Source: DASQTB01 sp035642095
GTDB taxonomy: Bacteria > Actinomycetota > UBA4738 > CALAEC01
DNA length: 22,432 nt
Direction: 5' to 3'
Assembly (NCBI GenBank): GCA_035642095.1
Contig: DASQTB010000089.1
Span: forward strand, 1-22,432
This document shows, piece after piece, positions 1 to 6,810 of this stretch. Both the position numbers and the translations under genes were made by a program. How positions within the stretch are numbered: the stretch's first letter is position 1; each line of letters opens with the position of its first letter. The notes under the pieces are model-generated. The model was not told the origin of the DNA. It ran no database searches and saw only the letters and a list, made by a program, of their open reading frames with translations.

Positions 1-1196
1 GCGGTCCGCCATCCCTGTCCGTTGACGATGGCGTGGCCATCACGCTCCGACTTCAGCGCGTCCGTGAGGCCGCGAGAGTTCGGAACCCCGAACATGGTGT
101 GGATCGTCGGCCGGTGAAGATCACACGACAGGATGAGGACCTTCTTGCCGACCTCCGCGAAGGCCGCGGCGAGATTGGCCACCACGGTCGACTTGCCCTC
201 GCCGGGACCGGGCCCCGTGACCAGGATGGCCTGGGGCGGGGTCGGTGGCCGGCGCATGATCCCCGCCGCCAGGAGGCGGAACGAGTCCGCTACCGGCGAC
301 TTGGGCTTGCTGAGCGCTGCGACGGACGACCGGCGGCGCCAACCGCGAACGTAGGGGATCTCCGCCAGCACGGGCAGGTCGAAGTGCTGCTCGGCGGCCT
401 CTTTAGTGTGGAGCCGGGTGTCGAACTTCTCCCGAAGGTAGACCAGACCGATGCCGGCCAGCAGACCGAAAAATGCCGCAAGGAGAAGCCGAGACGGGAG
501 ACTTCGCACCTGGAGGAACCCGGCCCCCGCGATCGGGACCGGCACGGCTGGCTGGATGATGGTGAGGGTCGGCCCCGTGGCGCTCTGGGCCGCCGCCTGC
601 TGCTGCTGCTGATACAGCGACGTCAGCTCGCTGACAACAGCGTTTCTCCTGGCCACAAGGAGCTCGTCACCGGTCTCGCTTGGCCCGATCTCCCTTCCCA
701 GGGAAGCCGCCTCCGACTCGAGCCGCTTGATGCGCTCCCGGACCTTCTGTTCCTTCGTGATTGAGGTGGCACCGGTTCGCTCGTCCCAATAGGTCACCAG
801 GTGCTCGGCGAAGGTGTCCGCGAGGAGCCGGGCTTCCTCCGGGTCGGTCGATAACGCGGAGATCCGCAGGATTCCGGTCTCGGTGTTGCCGGAGGACCGG
901 ATTTTCTGGGCAAGCAAGAGCGGATCTCCCTGCCACCCGATCTCCTCTGCCGCCCGCTCGGGCACTTTGCCAACCGTGGCGAGCGCCGCGATCGTTCGGA
1001 GGTTGTACCCGGTCCCGAACCCAAATGATGTATTCGTGTCGCTCAGGATGACCGTGGTTGCCTCATAGTTCCGCACCGGCGGCCCCGTGGGAACCACCGT
1101 CGTGGTGAGCCACCCAGCCCCGAGGGCTGCGAGCACCGTCAGCGCGACGATCGGCCAGCGGCGGCGGATCGCCCTCATCAGTTCGGCCGGATCCAT
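1..1196 (-). CDS. Wzz/BY-kinase polysaccharide chain-length regulator (3' end outside window)
   Basis: The reading frame starts at ATG 1196 behind a GAGAGGAG ribosome site and stays open to the left edge, giving about 398 residues of a longer protein. Residues 14-28 form the first membrane segment and about 239-253 the second. Between them lies a Wzz-type extracytoplasmic, partly coiled region that includes a five-glutamine run. A cytoplasmic kinase domain follows, with Walker A GPGPGEGKST at 328-337 and a Walker A'-like LILSCDLHRPT near 354-364. Proteins of this type (Wzc/CapAB-like bacterial tyrosine kinases) control polymer length of capsule or exopolysaccharide at the inner membrane. Walker B and the C-terminal tyrosine cluster fall outside the window, so kinase activity cannot be confirmed. 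The gene begins 26 bp after the dehydratase stop and is probably in the same operon. Confidence 0.85.
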   Translation of the reverse strand, partial: MDPAELMRAIRRRWPIVALTVLAALGAGWLTTTVVPTGPPVRNYEATTVILSDTNTSFGFGTGYNLRTIAALATVGKVPERAAEEIGWQGDPLLLAQKIRSSGNTETGILRISALSTDPEEARLLADTFAEHLVTYWDERTGATSITKEQKVRERIKRLESEAASLGREIGPSETGDELLVARRNAVVSELTSLYQQQQQAAAQSATGPTLTIIQPAVPVPIAGAGFLQVRSLPSRLLLAAFFGLLAGIGLVYLREKFDTRLHTKEAAEQHFDLPVLAEIPYVRGWRRRSSVAALSKPKSPVADSFRLLAAGIMRRPPTPPQAILVTGPGPGEGKSTVVANLAAAFAEVGKKVLILSCDLHRPTIHTMFGVPNSRGLTDALKSERDGHAIVNGQGWRT

Positions 1197-1222
1197 GGTT
1201 CTCCTCTCTATCCACTCGGGGA

Positions 1223-3139
1223 CTACGCCCCGGCCTCCGAGGCTCGAGCCAGACGTTCTTTGGAGCGGGCCAGCTCCTTCATGCGGACGCTGAGCTCCTC
1301 ACCGAGCCCTTCATTGGCCAGGGTCTCCACCTCGCGAAGCGAGCTCCGCAGCAGGACGGGGTCTGGTTTCGCCGGCCGGGACACCACGATCGAGGGGTGG
1401 GCGCTGTCGAGCGACTCCTCGTCGACGTTGACCACTTCTTCCACGAGCTTCTCGCCCGGGCGGGCACCCACGATCGAGATCTCGACGTCCTTGTCCGGGA
1501 CACGGCCGGTCATCCGGATCACCTTGCGGGCCAGGTCAAGGATCGTCACGGGTTCCCCCATCCGGAGCGTGAACACCTCGCCCCCCTCGGAGAGGGCCGC
1601 GGCCTGCAGAACCAGCTGGACGGCCTCCCGGACGCTCATGAAGAACCGGGACATCTCCGGATCGGTCACGGTCACCGCCTCGCCTCTGGCGATCTGGCGG
1701 ATGAACGTGGGGATGACGCTCCCCCGGCTGCCCAGGACGTTGCCGAACCGGACGGCCGAATAGGTGCATCCGTTCCGACCCTGGAGGCTCCACAGGATCT
1801 GCTCGGCCAGCCACTTCGACGAGCCCATCACGCTGACCGGGCGGATCGCCTTGTCCGTGGAGATCAGGACGAACCGCTTCGTCCCGCACGCCATGGCGGC
1901 GTCGCCCAGGCTCGCGGTCCCGATCACGTTGGTCAGGACGGCCTCTTCCGGGTGGGCCTCGAGGAACGGCACATGCTTGTGGGCAGCTGCGTGGAACACC
2001 ACCTCGGGCCGGTGCCTGGCGAAGATGGCGTGGATTCGCTCACGGTTCCGGATGTCGGCCAGCAGCAGCTGGGGCTCCAGCCCATCCCGCAACGTCTTCG
2101 ACACGTCGTACAGGTGGCTCTCGTCGTGATCGAGGAGAAGCAGCTCGGCGGGCTGGAACGCCGCCACCTGGTGACTGATCTCCGCGCCGATCGAGCCGCC
2201 GGCTCCGGTGATGAGGACCCGCTTGCCCCGGAGGATCCGACCGACCGCCTGCAGGTCGGTCTCCACCGGCTGCCGGCCCAAGAAGTCGTCGATCCGGAGG
2301 TCGCGGACGTCCCGGATGCTGACCCGGCCTCCGACCAGCTCCCGGACGGAGGGCAGCATCTTCAGAACCACATCGGCCTGCTCGCAGCAGGCCACCACGT
2401 CCCGGACCACGTCTCCACGAGCGGAGGGGATGGCGAAGATGACCTGGTCGACGGCGAGCTTGGCCACCAGGTCGGGGATGTCGCCTCGGCTCCCGAGGAT
2501 GCGGACCCCGTGCAGGGATCGACCGCGCTTCCGGGGATCGTCGTCCACAAGCGCGACCGGGCGGAGCCCGAGCGCGGCGTTGCGAAGGATGTCCCTGAGG
2601 ACCATCGATCCGGCGTCACCGGCCCCCACGATCAGGACGCGCTTCGGCTCCGGCGCATCGTAACGGCGGCGGAAGGCGAACAGGCGGCTCTGGAACCGGA
2701 TGGCTCCGAAGCCGAGGAGGGACAGGAACGTGCCGAACACCACCACCGACAGCGGCAGGACGCGGCCTTGCTCACCCATGATCTCGCCCAGCAGGACGAC
2801 GCCGGCCCCCGCTGTCACCGCCGCCCCGATCACCCGTCGGGCCTCCTCGATGCTGGCGTACCTCCACATGTGGCCGTACAGCCGGAACATCATGTTGGTG
2901 GCCAGATGGACCATCACCACCAGCGGCATGAACAGCCAGAAGCTGTCCCAGTACCGGCTCGGGACCCGGCCCTCGAACCGGAGGACCAGTGGCACCAGGT
3001 ACGCGACGAGGGCCACCGCGATGTCCAGGAGGACCAGGGGCACGTCCCGCCGCAGATGGGCCACGATCCGGGCCGCCAGGTTCGCCGACGGCAGCTCGTC
3101 ACGGTCGATCGGTGTTCGAGGAAGCGATTTCTGAGCCAT
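1223..3139 (-). CDS. Membrane-anchored nucleotide-sugar 4,6-dehydratase (FlaA1/PglF/CapD family)
   Basis: This 638-residue protein has the full long-form layout of the family. There are about four N-terminal membrane segments (roughly 34-54, 68-88, 105-121, 127-146), a first Rossmann-like domain (VGAGDAGSMV at 171-180), and a catalytic short-chain dehydrogenase domain with GAGGSIG at 312-318, STDK at 427-430 and VMGSSK at 437-442. Methionine stands where most family members of the extended SDR class have tyrosine (YxxxK becomes MxxxK), which is typical of UDP-GlcNAc 4,6-dehydratases such as PglF and FlaA1. It probably makes a 4-keto-6-deoxy UDP-sugar for surface glycan or glycoprotein synthesis. 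The start is ATG 3139. A TACACT -10-like element lies 10 nt upstream and no good ribosome site is visible, suggesting a very short leader. The gene is followed directly by the chain-length regulator. Confidence 0.92.
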   Translation of the reverse strand: MAQKSLPRTPIDRDELPSANLAARIVAHLRRDVPLVLLDIAVALVAYLVPLVLRFEGRVPSRYWDSFWLFMPLVVMVHLATNMMFRLYGHMWRYASIEEARRVIGAAVTAGAGVVLLGEIMGEQGRVLPLSVVVFGTFLSLLGFGAIRFQSRLFAFRRRYDAPEPKRVLIVGAGDAGSMVLRDILRNAALGLRPVALVDDDPRKRGRSLHGVRILGSRGDIPDLVAKLAVDQVIFAIPSARGDVVRDVVACCEQADVVLKMLPSVRELVGGRVSIRDVRDLRIDDFLGRQPVETDLQAVGRILRGKRVLITGAGGSIGAEISHQVAAFQPAELLLLDHDESHLYDVSKTLRDGLEPQLLLADIRNRERIHAIFARHRPEVVFHAAAHKHVPFLEAHPEEAVLTNVIGTASLGDAAMACGTKRFVLISTDKAIRPVSVMGSSKWLAEQILWSLQGRNGCTYSAVRFGNVLGSRGSVIPTFIRQIARGEAVTVTDPEMSRFFMSVREAVQLVLQAAALSEGGEVFTLRMGEPVTILDLARKVIRMTGRVPDKDVEISIVGARPGEKLVEEVVNVDEESLDSAHPSIVVSRPAKPDPVLLRSSLREVETLANEGLGEELSVRMKELARSKERLARASEAGA

Positions 3140-3244
3140 GGGTAGTCCGAGTGTAGGGAGGGGCCCTGCGCTCCAGTTCGTGCCAAATGCGTATCTTGAT
3201 TACGTCCCCCTGCGTATGACCGACTACGCTGGGCGGGGGAAACT
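3140..3244. promoter_or_regulatory. Divergent intergenic region with repeated CGTA/TACG half-sites
   Basis: This 105-bp stretch separates the minus-strand dehydratase gene from the plus-strand PqqD-like gene. It holds alternating half-sites: CGTA at 3190-3193, TACG at 3201-3204, CGTA at 3213-3216 and TACG at 3225-3228, spaced 7, 8 and 8 bp. The pair at 3201-3216 forms the same 16-bp TACG-N8-CGTA palindrome found upstream of two exported-protein genes in this window. The outer segments resemble loose -35/-10 elements but none is convincing. Confidence 0.45.
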
Positions 3245-3613
3245 GTGAACCTCATGGATCCCCACCCCGGCACGCAACCGGCCGACCAGCCGCACGAGCC
3301 CCGTGGGAACGGTGCCGCACCGATGACGGTGCCCCGCGGCTACCGCCCGGCGAAGTGCGCGGAGGTCCTGGAGCTCGATATGGGTGACGGACTGATCCTC
3401 TACAACCACGACTCGAGCCTGGTCCATCACCTCAACCCGTCCGCTGCGCTCGTGTGGCAGCTCTGCGACGGAGAGGCCAGCGTCGGTCAGCTGGCTATCG
3501 AGATCGCGGACGAGTACGGGCTCAAGTCTCCTGAGGTCCTGGAACAGGTCTCGGCGGTCATCGCCGAGTTCGACGCCCTCGACCTGGTCGAGAACAGGGA
3601 CGGAACGGGATGA
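3245..3613 (+). CDS. PqqD-like protein (RiPP recognition element fold)
   Basis: The product has 122 residues. After a disordered, Pro-rich N-terminus of about 26 residues comes a PqqD-family domain of about 95 residues. It shows the typical strand pattern (GDGLILYNHDSSLVHHLN) followed by LNPSAALVWQLCDGEASVGQL and a terminal helix. PqqD domains bind leader peptides of ribosomally made, modified peptides and hand them to a modifying enzyme. They also occur with HPr-kinase-like proteins in HPr-rel-A type clusters and in lasso-peptide clusters. I chose GTG 3245 because GGGGGA lies 4 nt upstream. ATG 3254 and ATG 3323 (which would give 96 residues, close to the usual family size) are alternatives. 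No radical SAM, cyclase or asparagine-synthetase-like gene is visible nearby. Confidence 0.85.
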   Translation: MNLMDPHPGTQPADQPHEPRGNGAAPMTVPRGYRPAKCAEVLELDMGDGLILYNHDSSLVHHLNPSAALVWQLCDGEASVGQLAIEIADEYGLKSPEVLEQVSAVIAEFDALDLVENRDGTG

Positions 3614-3620
3614 AATGGCC

Positions 3621-3636
3621 TACGCCGATTGTCGTA
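3621..3636. promoter_or_regulatory. Upstream copy of the TACGCC-N6-CGTA palindrome
   Basis: TACGCCGATTGTCGTA begins 8 bp after the stop of the PqqD-like gene and 86 bp (start to start) before a second copy at 3707. The same two-site layout, with a 77-bp interval, occurs before the LAFTG protein gene at 13468. No -10 is found at the matching distance here, so this would be an auxiliary site. Confidence 0.5.
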
Positions 3637-3656
3637 GCGGTGGACCCTTCACCGCT
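3636..3656 (+). terminator. Short hairpin after the PqqD-like gene, possible terminator
   Basis: AGCGGTGGA and TTCACCGCT can pair as a 9-bp stem (one G-U) around a CCC loop. No T-run follows, so it could equally be part of a leader or coincidence. It sits between two putative operators. Confidence 0.3.
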
Positions 3657-3706
3657 CTGACCTGGGCGTTCAGGCAGGATGGGGAGGTGACGGGCATTTC
3701 GCAACT

Positions 3707-3751
3707 TACGCCTGCCCTCGTATCGTCAGGTGCCCGAACTAGCCCTACCAT
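3707..3751 (+). promoter_or_regulatory. Putative activator-type promoter of the Cys-rich Tat peptide gene
   Basis: The palindrome TACGCCTGCCCTCGTA (3707-3722) directly abuts a -35-like TCGTCA (3723-3728). A 17-bp spacer and the -10-like TACCAT (3746-3751) follow. The promoter of the gene at 13468 has the same parts in the same order with the same spacer. A palindrome overlapping position -43 relative to the predicted start of transcription suits a class II activator. The two halves fit the 7-2-7 geometry known for NarL-family sites. Confidence 0.55.
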
Positions 3752-3790
3752 CAATGACTCTCCCCATTGTGAGCGATTAGGAGATAGACG

Positions 3791-4147
3791 ATGGCTGAGA
3801 ACGAGAACAGCGCGGTGAACCGCCGGGAGTTCCTCCGCAAGGCGGCGATCACCGGAGCCGTGGCCTGGGCGATCCCGGTCGTCCAGTCCGTGGCCGCCAC
3901 GCCCGCCTTCGCTCAAGCGACCGGCACCGTGTGTCCACACTCGACACCTGATACTCCTGGAGGAAGCTGCATGGGCAGTTGCAAATCCCGCGGCTTCGCG
4001 GCCTGTGGCAAGGACTGCGGCGGTGGGTGCGCGGGCATCTGCAACACGGCGTGCGCCGGCGGGCAGTGCCCTCCCCAGTACTGCAACCCCGGTTGTTTCA
4101 ACGTCACAAATTGCCAGGGATCCTGCACAGTCCAATTCACGTGTTGA
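3791..4147 (+). CDS. Tat-exported cysteine-rich small protein, candidate modified peptide
   Basis: The product has 118 residues. The N-terminus is a twin-arginine signal (NRREFLRK at about 10-17, hydrophobic stretch 18-36, PAFA then QA cleavage region near 37-43). The mature part of about 76 residues is rich in Gly, Pro and Asn and has 14 cysteines, mostly spaced 2-5 residues apart, and ends in Cys. ATG 3791 is preceded by TAGGAGA at good distance. I recognise no family. An even cysteine count and export through Tat, which carries folded proteins, suggest disulfide bonds, thioether crosslinks or a bound metal made before export. Its place between a PqqD-like gene and HPr-kinase-like genes makes it the obvious candidate substrate, but that is inference. 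It could instead be an ordinary disulfide-rich secreted protein. Confidence 0.8.
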   Translation: MAENENSAVNRREFLRKAAITGAVAWAIPVVQSVAATPAFAQATGTVCPHSTPDTPGGSCMGSCKSRGFAACGKDCGGGCAGICNTACAGGQCPPQYCNPGCFNVTNCQGSCTVQFTC

Positions 4148-4157
4148 TAGCGACCGG

Positions 4158-5096
4158 CTAGGTCTGCTCGAAGCGCTCTGCCAGGAGTTCGGCGCGTTCC
4201 TGGGCGCTTCCACCCGCAAGCGTGAATGCCGGAGCGCTGGCGGCAATTCGTGAGAACAGGATGACTCCCCGCTCCGCGTAGCGGTGGAGGTTGAAACAGT
4301 TCTCGGCCATCCGCTCGATGGCCTCCGCCTTGGTCATCGGAGACAGTCGCGACGAGCCGTCGCGCTCGGAGGTCATGAAAACCACCGCCCGGACCGGGGA
4401 TGGCTCGCCGATCTCGGCATCGAGATCCTGGGGCCGAACCGTTCGGTCCAGGCGCCCCCTGGAGTGGCCGTTCCGGTCAGCGAGTCGCTCTTCCAGCTCC
4501 GGGAAGGAGTTCAGAGCGTTCTGATCCAGATGAAGGTGCTTGGGGAACGGATACGCGCGGCCTGTTACCGGATCGATCGGACCGATCTCGTCGGAGAGAT
4601 ACCGGAACCCTCTCTGAAGCAGCGACGCGACCAGGGTCGACTTCCCCGTGTCCCTCGAAGCAGGAAGGAGAATGGCCCCCTCACGGGTTGTCACCGCTCC
4701 GGCGTGGAGCGCCAAAAAGGCCCGCACATTCTGCGAGGCGAACCACTGGAGATCCCACAACACGTAGCGGAAGACCGTCTCCAAGGCTCGGTGCTGGTAA
4801 ACCAGGTCGGCGCCTCTCTCGTAGGAGTACAGAGAGGGGGCCTGATCCTCGTTCTCGGGTCGGACGAAGACCTGGGCCCGGATGGATCCCGGATCCTCCT
4901 TCGAGCGAAGGAAGGCCTCCAGATGCCAACGGATCGCGTCGGAAAGGGCGCGATCAACCGAACGAACATGGTAGGCGACGTCCAGGAGCCGGTAGTTATC
5001 GTAGGCGACCCACCCGGGGTCGAACTCCTCGTCCCCTCAGCCGCCGGCGTCTTCGGCCTGCGAGACAATCGGTAAGAGATCCGGCTCGTCGGTCAC
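4158..5096 (-). CDS. HPr-kinase-like protein with intact P-loop; in-frame TGA at codon 20
   Basis: Coding sequence related to HprK-related kinases (HPr-rel-A type) ends with TAG at 4158. Counted from GTG 5096, it has an N-terminal domain (WVAYDNYRLLDVAYHVRS from residue 29), then LALHAGAV, Walker A ASRDTGKST at 146-154, and LSDE at 167-170 followed by PFPKHLHL. Such kinases phosphorylate a protein or peptide, for example a serine of a RiPP precursor in some lasso clusters. GTG 5096 overlaps the upstream gene's stop (GTGA), but a TGA at 5039-5037 interrupts after 19 codons. No ATG, GTG or TTG follows in frame until TTG 4784, which would remove the N-terminal 100 residues. Total length from 5096 (312 codons) suits the family. 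A sequence error, readthrough or non-standard restart are all possible. The gene converges with the Cys-rich peptide gene, 10 bp apart. Confidence 0.7.
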
Positions 5097-6073
5097 GCGG
5101 TCACCCCCTTCAGCAAGCCTGGGGCGGTTCGGCGAATCAGATCTGCGGCCTCCGGGAGCGACCCGATCACCAGCCGGGAGACCGCCACTTCCTCCAGTAC
5201 GTCCCTCATCAGCGTCAGAGCACGTTCCTCCCAAACGTGAAGGTTCATGACGGCCTGGGTGAAGGCGAAGAGCGCCGGCGCACCTCCAAACGGTTCCAGC
5301 CGGGTCTCGCTCCCAGGCTCGAACTGAGGGAACACGATCCACCCCACGGTCGCAGGGCCACCCTGCATTCCTCCGAGTTCCTGGACGGCCACCGTCCTGC
5401 GGGTGGTGATGCCCTCCATGCCGGGCCCCGGGTCCAGCTTCCAACGCGGCGCGCTGCTCGGCTCACGCCGCAGCTCGGGAAACAACATCAGATCGTCCGC
5501 GTCGACCCGAAGGGGCAATGACAATCCATGGATGCGATGAAGTATGGGATCGAGGTTCACCATCTCGTCGCCCAGGAAGGCGGCCCCTGACCTCACCAGA
5601 AGACCGACCAGAGCGGGCAGGTGAGGCTGGGGAACGCTTGGGAGGAGTACCGCGCGTCGGTCCAGAATCACTCCGCCGGCACGAAGGCGAACGAACTCGT
5701 TCGTTAGCATTGTGGCCCAGTCGCGCACGAAACCGATGAGTCGGGCTGCCATCTCGTCATCGTGCCGCCCCTCGAAGATCTTCAAGGTCTTCCAGTAGAG
5801 ATTCCGCTTGCCACGAAGCAGTCGTCCTCCCGGGAGTGCCCGGTCGATCCCGCAGTCCGCCGAAAGCAGCGTCTCGCTCGGCTGCTCGTTGGAGCTGAGG
5901 TACGGTCGGAGGTATCCTCGAAGGAGGCTAAGGAACGATTCGTCCGTGGCCCGTACCGCGAAGTTCAGGGCCTCGAACGAATAATGATCGGTGGCGACCC
6001 AACTGAGCCGCTCCAGCTTCTCCTCTCACTCGTTGAGTGGACGCTGAGCCGCCTCGGGCTCGGACACGGTCAC
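5093..6073 (-). CDS. HPr-kinase-like paralogue lacking the P-loop; in-frame TGA at codon 16
   Basis: This is a paralogue of the next gene downstream. Counted from GTG 6073 it is 326 codons. It shares WVAxDxY (from residue 25), LRAGGV, a VLLP strand and LGDE at 167-170, all at almost the same residue numbers as its neighbour. Where the neighbour has the Walker A motif (146-154), this protein has SVPQPHLPA, with no Gly-Lys-Ser/Thr, so ATP binding by the usual loop is lost. It is probably a pseudokinase that binds the substrate or regulates the active partner. As in its neighbour, the only canonical start covering the N-terminal domain is followed by a TGA (6028-6026), here inside GAGTGAGAGGAG. 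The next canonical start is TTG 5785. The stop overlaps the partner's GTG by the GTGA arrangement, indicating translational coupling. Confidence 0.65.
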
Positions 6074-6111
6074 CCCCAATCCTGGTTCCAGGTGCCTGCG
6101 GGCCGGGAGGC

Positions 6112-6123
6112 TACGATACCAGC
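6112..6123 (+). promoter_or_regulatory. Leaderless-type -10 of the first response regulator
   Basis: TACGAT at 6112-6117 is followed by exactly 6 nt and then the ATG at 6124. This is the spacing expected when transcription starts at the first base of the start codon, common in actinobacteria. GGGAGG at 6104-6109 is too far away to be an ideal ribosome site. Confidence 0.45.
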
Positions 6124-6810
6124 ATGACCGTTCGGGTCTTGGTGGTCGACCCGCAGCCATTCTTCTGCGAGTCGCTCCGAACGGCGCTCGGGCGGGCCGA
6201 CGGGATCGACGTCGTGGGCAGCGTGACCGACGAGCTCGAGGCCGACAAGATGGTGGGCGATCTCGCTCCGGACGTCGTCCTAACGGAGGTGGAGCTGGCC
6301 GGCGGCTCCGGGCTGAGCCTGGCCCGGCGGCTGGGCGGTCGGGCCCGGACGGTGGTCCTCACTCGACGGCACGAGGGCGACGTGCTGCTCGACGCAGTTT
6401 CTGCCGGGGCCATCGGGTGCCTGGGACACGATTGTGACCCCGCCCAGCTCGCAGCCTCGCTCCATCGGGCCACGGGAGGGGGTTTCGTCCTCGACCAGGA
6501 CCGCCTCCACGCCACCTTGAGGAGGGCCAGTGCCGCCCGGGCTTCACAGGGCGGTTCGCCCAAGCTCGCCGCGCTGACCGCCAGGGAGCGGGAGATCCTC
6601 CAGTTCCTGGCCCGGGGACTCGACAACCAGGCCATCGCCCGGCAGCTCCACCTGTCTGCCCACACGGCCCGGACCCACGTGGGCAACATCCTCCGGAAGC
6701 TCGGGGTGCATTCCCGGGCCGACGCGGCCCGCCTGGCCCTGAGCGAGGGTCAGGTCGACGCCGACACGCACGTCCTCCGGATCCGGGGCCCGGACCTCGG
6801 AGGGTCGTGA
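6124..6810 (+). CDS. NarL/FixJ-family response regulator with atypical receiver
   Basis: The product has 228 residues: a receiver-like domain at about 3-118 and a LuxR-type helix-turn-helix at about 153-210 (LTAREREIL, then HTARTHVGNILRKLGVHSR). In the receiver, D9 is kept. The phosphoacceptor position reads VVLTEVELAGG, so Asp is replaced by Glu55, and the conserved Lys is replaced by His in CLGHD. Glu can mimic phosphorylation, so this regulator may be permanently active or governed without phosphotransfer; that is inference. An in-frame ATG exists at 6037, but ATG 6124 starts the receiver exactly as the family does and has a leaderless-type -10. The following regulator overlaps it by 4 bp. 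The divergent HPr-kinase-like gene starts about 50 bp away. Confidence 0.88.
   Translation: MTVRVLVVDPQPFFCESLRTALGRADGIDVVGSVTDELEADKMVGDLAPDVVLTEVELAGGSGLSLARRLGGRARTVVLTRRHEGDVLLDAVSAGAIGCLGHDCDPAQLAASLHRATGGGFVLDQDRLHATLRRASAARASQGGSPKLAALTAREREILQFLARGLDNQAIARQLHLSAHTARTHVGNILRKLGVHSRADAARLALSEGQVDADTHVLRIRGPDLGGS

Noticed and set aside
1397..3145. Long open frame on the plus strand antisense to the dehydratase gene
   Set aside because: A GC-rich shadow frame: no recognisable domain, odd composition, and the opposite strand carries a complete conserved enzyme.
3615..3818. Small plus-strand frame between the PqqD-like and Tat peptide genes
   Set aside because: It spans the palindromes and the promoter of the next gene, has no ribosome site and no protein-like pattern.
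5037..6028. TGA read as an amino acid (selenocysteine or reassigned code)
   Set aside because: TGA serves as the ordinary stop for several genes here (for example the kinase gene ending at 8903), no selenocysteine-type hairpin is evident, and the position is a flexible N-terminus rather than an active site.
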